From NCBI GenBank assembly GCA_031359995.1, contig JANMAT010000213.1, positions 1 through 64,000 of the forward strand: DNA of 64,000 bases, written 5' to 3'. Both the position numbers and the translations under genes were made by a program. Shown here piece by piece: positions 60,483 to 64,000 of the stretch. Below the pieces are notes generated by a model. The model was given only the letters and a program-made list of their open reading frames with translations. It searched no databases and was not told where the DNA came from. Source of the DNA: JANMAT01 sp031359995 (lineage in GTDB: Bacteria; Actinomycetota; Acidimicrobiia; Acidimicrobiales; Ilumatobacteraceae). Positions within the stretch are counted from its first letter, which is position 1, and each line of letters opens with the position of its first letter.

Positions 60483-61877
60483 ATGAACGACGCCGCCCCG
60501 TACCGTGCGCTGTCGCTCTGGTTCGACAGCCTCGGTGATGACGCGCTGGTGCCGCGGCCGTCGCTGTCGGGCGACCGCCAGGTCGACGTGGCCGTCGTCG
60601 GCGGCGGTTTCACCGGCCTGTGGACCGCCTACGAGCTGCGCCGGGCCGACCCGACCCTGCGGGTCGAGGTGCTCGAGGCCGAGGTGTGCGGGTTCGGCGC
60701 GTCGGGCCGCAACGGCGGGTGGGCCTCGGCCCTGCTGCCCATGTCGCTGGGCACGCTCGCCGCCCGCCACGGCCCCGACGCCGCCGTCGCCCTGCAGAGG
60801 GCCATGCACGACGCCGTCGACGAGATCGGGCGGGTCGCGGCGCGCGAACGCATCGACTGCCACTACGCCAAGGCGGGCACCCTGCACGCCGCCACGAACC
60901 CGGCCCACGTGCCCCGTCTGCGGGCCGAGCTGGCCGAGGCCCGCGAGTTCGGGTTCGGTGACACCGACCTGCGCTGGCTCGACCGCCACGAAGCGGCCGA
61001 GCGGGTGCGCGTGCCCGGTCTGCTGGGCGCCACGTCCACGCCCCACTGCGCCACGGTGCACCCGGGGCGCCTGGCCCGCGGCCTGGCCCGCGCCGCCGAG
61101 CGCGCCGGCGCCGTCATCCACGAGCGCACGCGTGCCACCGAGATCGGCCCCGGCGTCGTGCGCACCGAACACGGCACGGTGCGGGCCGACGTGGTCGTGC
61201 GGGCCACCGAGGCGTTCACCACCCTGCTGCCCCACCAGCGGCGCGCCGTGGTGCCGCTGTACTCGCTCATGGTCGCCACCGAACCGCTGGGCGACGACGT
61301 GTGGGACGAGATCGGTTGGCACGGACGCGAGACGTTCTCCGACGCCCGCAACCTGATCATCTACGCCCAGCGTACGGCCGACGGGCGCATCGCCTTCGGC
61401 GGGCGCGGCGCGCCGTACCACTTCGGCTCGGCGCTGCGCCCCGAGTTCGACCGGGACGACCGCACCCACCACCTGCTGCGCCAGACGGTGCACGAGCTGT
61501 TCCCCGCCACCGTCGGGGCCCGCTTCACCCATGCCTGGGGCGGGCCGCTGGCCGTGCCGCGCGACTGGCAGTGCTCGGTGGGTCTCGACCGTTCCACCGG
61601 CCTGGCGTGGGCCGGCGGCTACGTGGGCGACGGGGTGACCACCACGAACCTGGCGGGACGAACGCTGGCCGATCTCATCACCGGGCGGGCCACCGACCTG
61701 GTGCGGTTGCCGTGGGTCGATCACCACAGCCGGTCGTGGGAGCCGGAACCGCTGCGCTGGCTCGGCATCAACGGGGGCCGCGCCCTCGCCGGTCGCCTCG
61801 ACCGGGCCGAAGCCCGCGACGGTCGCACGCCCGTCGTGACCGCCCACGTCATGCGCACCCTGCTGGGGCGGGGCTGA
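60483..61877 (+). CDS. FAD-dependent oxidoreductase (DAO family)
   Basis: A 464-aa flavoprotein of the D-amino acid oxidase/glycine oxidase fold. The FAD motif is VDVAVVGGGFTGLWTAYELRR (near 33-53) with an acidic end of strand 2 (VEVLEAEVCGFGASGRNGGW), and the late WAGGYVGDGVTTTNLAGRTLADL completes the FAD site. The ASGRNGGW stretch is typical of gamma-glutamylputrescine oxidase-like PuuB relatives, which oxidise amines. Given the putrescine-type decarboxylase 6 kb away, a polyamine substrate is possible but not shown. lnt starts 2 nt downstream. Confidence 0.85.
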   Translation: MNDAAPYRALSLWFDSLGDDALVPRPSLSGDRQVDVAVVGGGFTGLWTAYELRRADPTLRVEVLEAEVCGFGASGRNGGWASALLPMSLGTLAARHGPDAAVALQRAMHDAVDEIGRVAARERIDCHYAKAGTLHAATNPAHVPRLRAELAEAREFGFGDTDLRWLDRHEAAERVRVPGLLGATSTPHCATVHPGRLARGLARAAERAGAVIHERTRATEIGPGVVRTEHGTVRADVVVRATEAFTTLLPHQRRAVVPLYSLMVATEPLGDDVWDEIGWHGRETFSDARNLIIYAQRTADGRIAFGGRGAPYHFGSALRPEFDRDDRTHHLLRQTVHELFPATVGARFTHAWGGPLAVPRDWQCSVGLDRSTGLAWAGGYVGDGVTTTNLAGRTLADLITGRATDLVRLPWVDHHSRSWEPEPLRWLGINGGRALAGRLDRAEARDGRTPVVTAHVMRTLLGRG

Positions 61878-61879
61878 CG

Positions 61880-63412
61880 ATGGACGGCGGGACCCCGACC
61901 CGTCGGGCGCGCGCCGCCGCCGCCCTCGCCGCGCTCGGCGCCGGCGCCCTGGTGGCCGCGGCGCTGCCGCCGTGGGGTTGGTGGCCGCTGGCCTTCGTCG
62001 GCATCGCCGTCGCCGACGCCCTGCTCGCCGGCCGGTCGCGCGCCAGCCGGTTCCGCCGGGGCCTGCTGTTCGGTCTCGGCTGGATCGCGCCGGGCACGGG
62101 GTGGATGTGGTTCCTGACCGCACCGGGGTACGTGGTCGTGGGCCTGATGTTCTCGACGATGATCGCCCTGGCCGTCATGGTCACACCGTCGGATCGCGGC
62201 CGGCGGCTGGCGCTGGTGGGCGCGCTCGTGCTGCCCGAGGCGCTGCGGCTGCGGTGGCCGTTCGGCGGGGTGCCCCTCGCCACGCTCGCTGTCGGTCAGG
62301 CCGCAGGCCCGCTGGCACCGGTGGCGCGCCTGGGTGGCGTCGTGGGCCTCGGCATGGCGACCGCGCTGGTGGGGCTGGCGGTGGCCGCCGCCTGGCGCCG
62401 GCAGTGGAAGGGCGGCGGGGTCATGGCGGCGGTGGCCGTGGCCGCGGTGGTGGCGGCTCACCTGGCACCGTCGGGTCACGTGGTGGGCGCCCGCACGCTG
62501 GCCCTCGTGCAGGGCGGCGGCGAGCAGGGGACGCGCGCCATCAACTCCGACCCCCGCCTGGTGCTGCAGCGCCACCTCGACGCCACCGCCGACCTGCCCG
62601 ACGACGTGCCCCTCGACGCCGTCGTGTGGCCCGAGAACGTGATCGACGTGGACCGCTTCGTGGCCAGCGACGAACGCGCCGCGGTGGCCGCCGCCGCCGA
62701 GCGGGTGAACGCGCCGCTGGCGGTGGGCATCACCGAGAACACCGGCGACGGCGACCACTTCCTCAACGCCCAGGTGGTGGTCACACCGCAGGGTGCCGTG
62801 GTGAGCCGCTACCAGAAGGTGCGGCGCGTGCCCTTCGGTGAGTACATGCCGTTGCGCGGTCTGCTCACGGCGCTGGGAGCCCCCACCGATCTGGTGCCGC
62901 GTGACGCGGTGGCCGGTACCGGTCCCGCGTTCATCGACGTGCCCCGCGCCGACGGCGGCCGCTCGTTCCGTGCCGCGGTGGTGATCTCGTGGGAGGTGTT
63001 CTTCGGCGACCGGGCCCGCGACGGCGTGCGCCACGGTGGCGAGGTGCTGCTGAACCCGACGAACGGCTCCAGCTACACCGGCACGGTGCTGCAGAGCCAG
63101 CAGGTCGCGTCGTCGCGCCTGCGGGCCATCGAGACCGGCCGCTGGGTGGGCCAGGTGTCACCCACCGGCTTCAGCGCGTTCGTGTCACCCAACGGCCACG
63201 TGTACGACCGCACCGGTCAGCGGGAACGGGCCACACGCGTGCGCGCCATCGACCTGCGCCGCGGCCTCACCGTGTACACCCGCCTCGGCGACGCCCCCTT
63301 CACCCTGCTCGCCCTGGTGCTCGTGGGCATCGGCGCGTTGGTGGCCCGCCGCCCGACGAAACCGGACGAGGCCGACGACGCGACGCCGGACGATCCGCCC
63401 TCCGTTGGCTGA
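61880..63412 (+). CDS. lnt: Apolipoprotein N-acyltransferase-like protein with Cys-to-Ser change
   Basis: A 510-aa protein with about six N-terminal membrane segments (to residue 195), a nitrilase-type domain (about 200-480) and a final membrane helix. Catalytic Glu252 (WPENV) and Lys313 (YQKVRRVPFGEY) are present, but the nucleophile Cys position is Ser370 (VVISWEVFFGD, codon TCG at 62987). LNPTNGSSYTGTVLQSQQVASSRLRAIETGRW is the standard Lnt substrate loop. It would transfer the third acyl chain to lipoproteins; whether Ser works is open. Several lipoproteins in this window would be clients. ATG is 2 nt after the preceding stop. Confidence 0.87.
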   Translation: MDGGTPTRRARAAAALAALGAGALVAAALPPWGWWPLAFVGIAVADALLAGRSRASRFRRGLLFGLGWIAPGTGWMWFLTAPGYVVVGLMFSTMIALAVMVTPSDRGRRLALVGALVLPEALRLRWPFGGVPLATLAVGQAAGPLAPVARLGGVVGLGMATALVGLAVAAAWRRQWKGGGVMAAVAVAAVVAAHLAPSGHVVGARTLALVQGGGEQGTRAINSDPRLVLQRHLDATADLPDDVPLDAVVWPENVIDVDRFVASDERAAVAAAAERVNAPLAVGITENTGDGDHFLNAQVVVTPQGAVVSRYQKVRRVPFGEYMPLRGLLTALGAPTDLVPRDAVAGTGPAFIDVPRADGGRSFRAAVVISWEVFFGDRARDGVRHGGEVLLNPTNGSSYTGTVLQSQQVASSRLRAIETGRWVGQVSPTGFSAFVSPNGHVYDRTGQRERATRVRAIDLRRGLTVYTRLGDAPFTLLALVLVGIGALVARRPTKPDEADDATPDDPPSVG

Positions 63413-63740
63413 GGTCTCGTACCTCCTCGAGGGTCCCAGGGGTGGCCGGCGTTCGCCCGGGGCGTGGGGCCACGAATCGAGACGCGTCCGCGGCATCGAA
63501 CCAGGCGTGCTGTCCGCGATCAACACCAGCGGCCCCCGTCGTCGTGCGGCTGGTCGGTCAGCCCGGATCCACCGCCTGCGGGAGGGCCGGATGCGCTCTG
63601 GGCAGCGAAGGCGTCACGGGGTAACGGGTTCGCTGCCCGGAACGGCGCAAAGGGGACCGGGGGCCCGCCGTTGCGGTGTAAGCGCGCTCAGCTCAGGCCA
63701 GGCGGGCGACCGGCTTGCCGCAGTACAGCAGAATGCGGCG
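63413..63740. other. Intergenic region without a recognised gene
   Basis: 328 bp between lnt and the acyl-CoA dehydrogenase start. Apart from the hairpin at 63597-63641 and a CAGAAT hexamer 6 nt before the GTG at 63741, I see nothing specific. Short frames here have shadow-like composition and no ribosome site. Confidence 0.6.
63597..63641. terminator. Long hairpin in the lnt downstream region
   Basis: GGGCAGCGAA (63600-63609) pairs perfectly with TTCGCTGCCC (63629-63638); three more pairs including one G-U extend it to 13 bp around a 19-nt loop. It lies 185 nt after lnt and 100 nt before the next start, so it may be a terminator or a regulatory leader structure. Confidence 0.4.
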
Positions 63741-64000
63741 GTGACGATCACCCACCCGCTGCTCGACCGGGCCCGTGCGCTGCAGCCCCTCATCCGGGAG
63801 CGGGCGGCCGGCGCGGAGCGCGCCGTGGCGCCCGACCACGACGTGGTGCGGGCCATGGCCGAGGCCCGGCTGTTCACCATGTGCGCGCCGGCCGAGGTGG
63901 GCGGGGGCGAGGCCGACCCGCTCACCACGATCGCCGTCATCGAGGCGGTGGCCGAGGCCGACGGGGCCGCAGGCTGGGTGCTCATGATCGGCGCCGAGAC
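63741..64000 (+). CDS. Acyl-CoA dehydrogenase family protein, N-terminal part, cut by window end
   Basis: The first 86 codons of a gene that runs out of the window. It reads TITHPLLDRARALQPLIRERAAGAERAVAPDHDVVRAMAEA in pieces, then LFTMCAPAEVGGGEADPLTTIAVIEAVAEADGAAGWVLMIGAE, the helical N-terminal domain of flavin-dependent acyl-CoA dehydrogenase/monooxygenase-like (HsaA or DszC type) proteins; AxGWVLMIGA is characteristic. Whether it is a dehydrogenase or a flavin monooxygenase cannot be told without the rest. GTG 63741 follows CAGAAT by 6 nt. Confidence 0.8.
   Translation, partial: MTITHPLLDRARALQPLIRERAAGAERAVAPDHDVVRAMAEARLFTMCAPAEVGGGEADPLTTIAVIEAVAEADGAAGWVLMIGAE

Overview
The window reads as chromosomal DNA of a very GC-rich Gram-positive actinobacterium. 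The evidence is the strong G/C third-position bias, many GTG starts, PASTA-type PknB, a mycothiol-S-transferase-like (MDMPI) fold, DUF222/HNH and DUF559 genes, a class E-like sortase, Lnt and Thr-rich linkers. I lean towards Acidimicrobiia, but this is an inference from gene content and style. No rRNA, tRNA, CRISPR array, integrase or transposase was seen. The window cuts a Thr-rich secreted protein at its left edge and an acyl-CoA dehydrogenase at its right edge.

Layout. 1-4.6 kb: Thr-rich protein end, NfuA, an SDR, a CDF metal transporter and an EamA transporter. 4.6-8.65 kb: a TPP riboswitch followed by thiN-thiB-thiP-thiQ (thiamine import and pyrophosphorylation), closed by a hairpin. 8.65-10.7 kb: a poor region, a GNAT, an unknown small protein and an MDMPI-fold protein. 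10.8-14.45 kb: oxidative pentose phosphate operon gnd-zwf-(histidine phosphatase)-pgl. 14.4-22.5 kb: DUF222/HNH protein, a broken SemiSWEET gene, alpha/beta hydrolase, DUF4349 lipoprotein, acyl-CoA dehydrogenase, SGNH lipoprotein, SCP2 protein, then two tandem paralogous surface proteins. 22.6-33.3 kb: SDR, PASTA kinase, ligA with a MetE-like gene, a membrane protein, cysteine desulfurase-mnmA, RDD protein. 33.3-39.4 kb: SpoIIM-like, DUF58, MoxR, DUF4350, DUF4129 and a polytopic membrane protein. 39.5-41.7 kb: a decayed multicopper oxidase fused to a beta-solenoid-like tail. 41.7-45.9 kb: methyltransferase, galT, SRPBCC protein, GH57. 46-47.1 kb: a DUF559 gene bracketed by a 64-bp direct repeat. 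47.1-53.5 kb: CinA-like amidase, azlCD, glgB, an OmpA/BON-like protein, a GT4. 53.5-56.25 kb: ornithine-type decarboxylase, MTA phosphorylase-like and HAD proteins. 56.3-59.7 kb: hemE-hemH-hemY. 59.7-64 kb: sortase, FAD oxidoreductase, Lnt and the start of an acyl-CoA dehydrogenase.

Working together. The thiamine operon salvages vitamin B1 under a riboswitch whose 3' strand carries the ribosome-binding site. Cysteine desulfurase hands sulfur to MnmA. galT, GH57, GlgB and the GT4 form a loose glycogen/alpha-glucan neighbourhood. The decarboxylase and MTA phosphorylase fit polyamine turnover. hemE-H-Y supplies the late haem route.

Most unusual observations: (i) many genes carry a TANNNT hexamer 6-10 nt before the start, the layout of leaderless transcripts; (ii) a DUF559 endonuclease-like gene whose stop codon lies inside a palindromic repeat, with a second repeat copy and a remnant gene tail exactly 990 bp upstream; (iii) two broken genes (SemiSWEET, multicopper oxidase) whose lesions can be read precisely; (iv) an Lnt homologue with serine where the catalytic cysteine is expected; (v) two tandem proteins sharing an unrecognised C-terminal domain.
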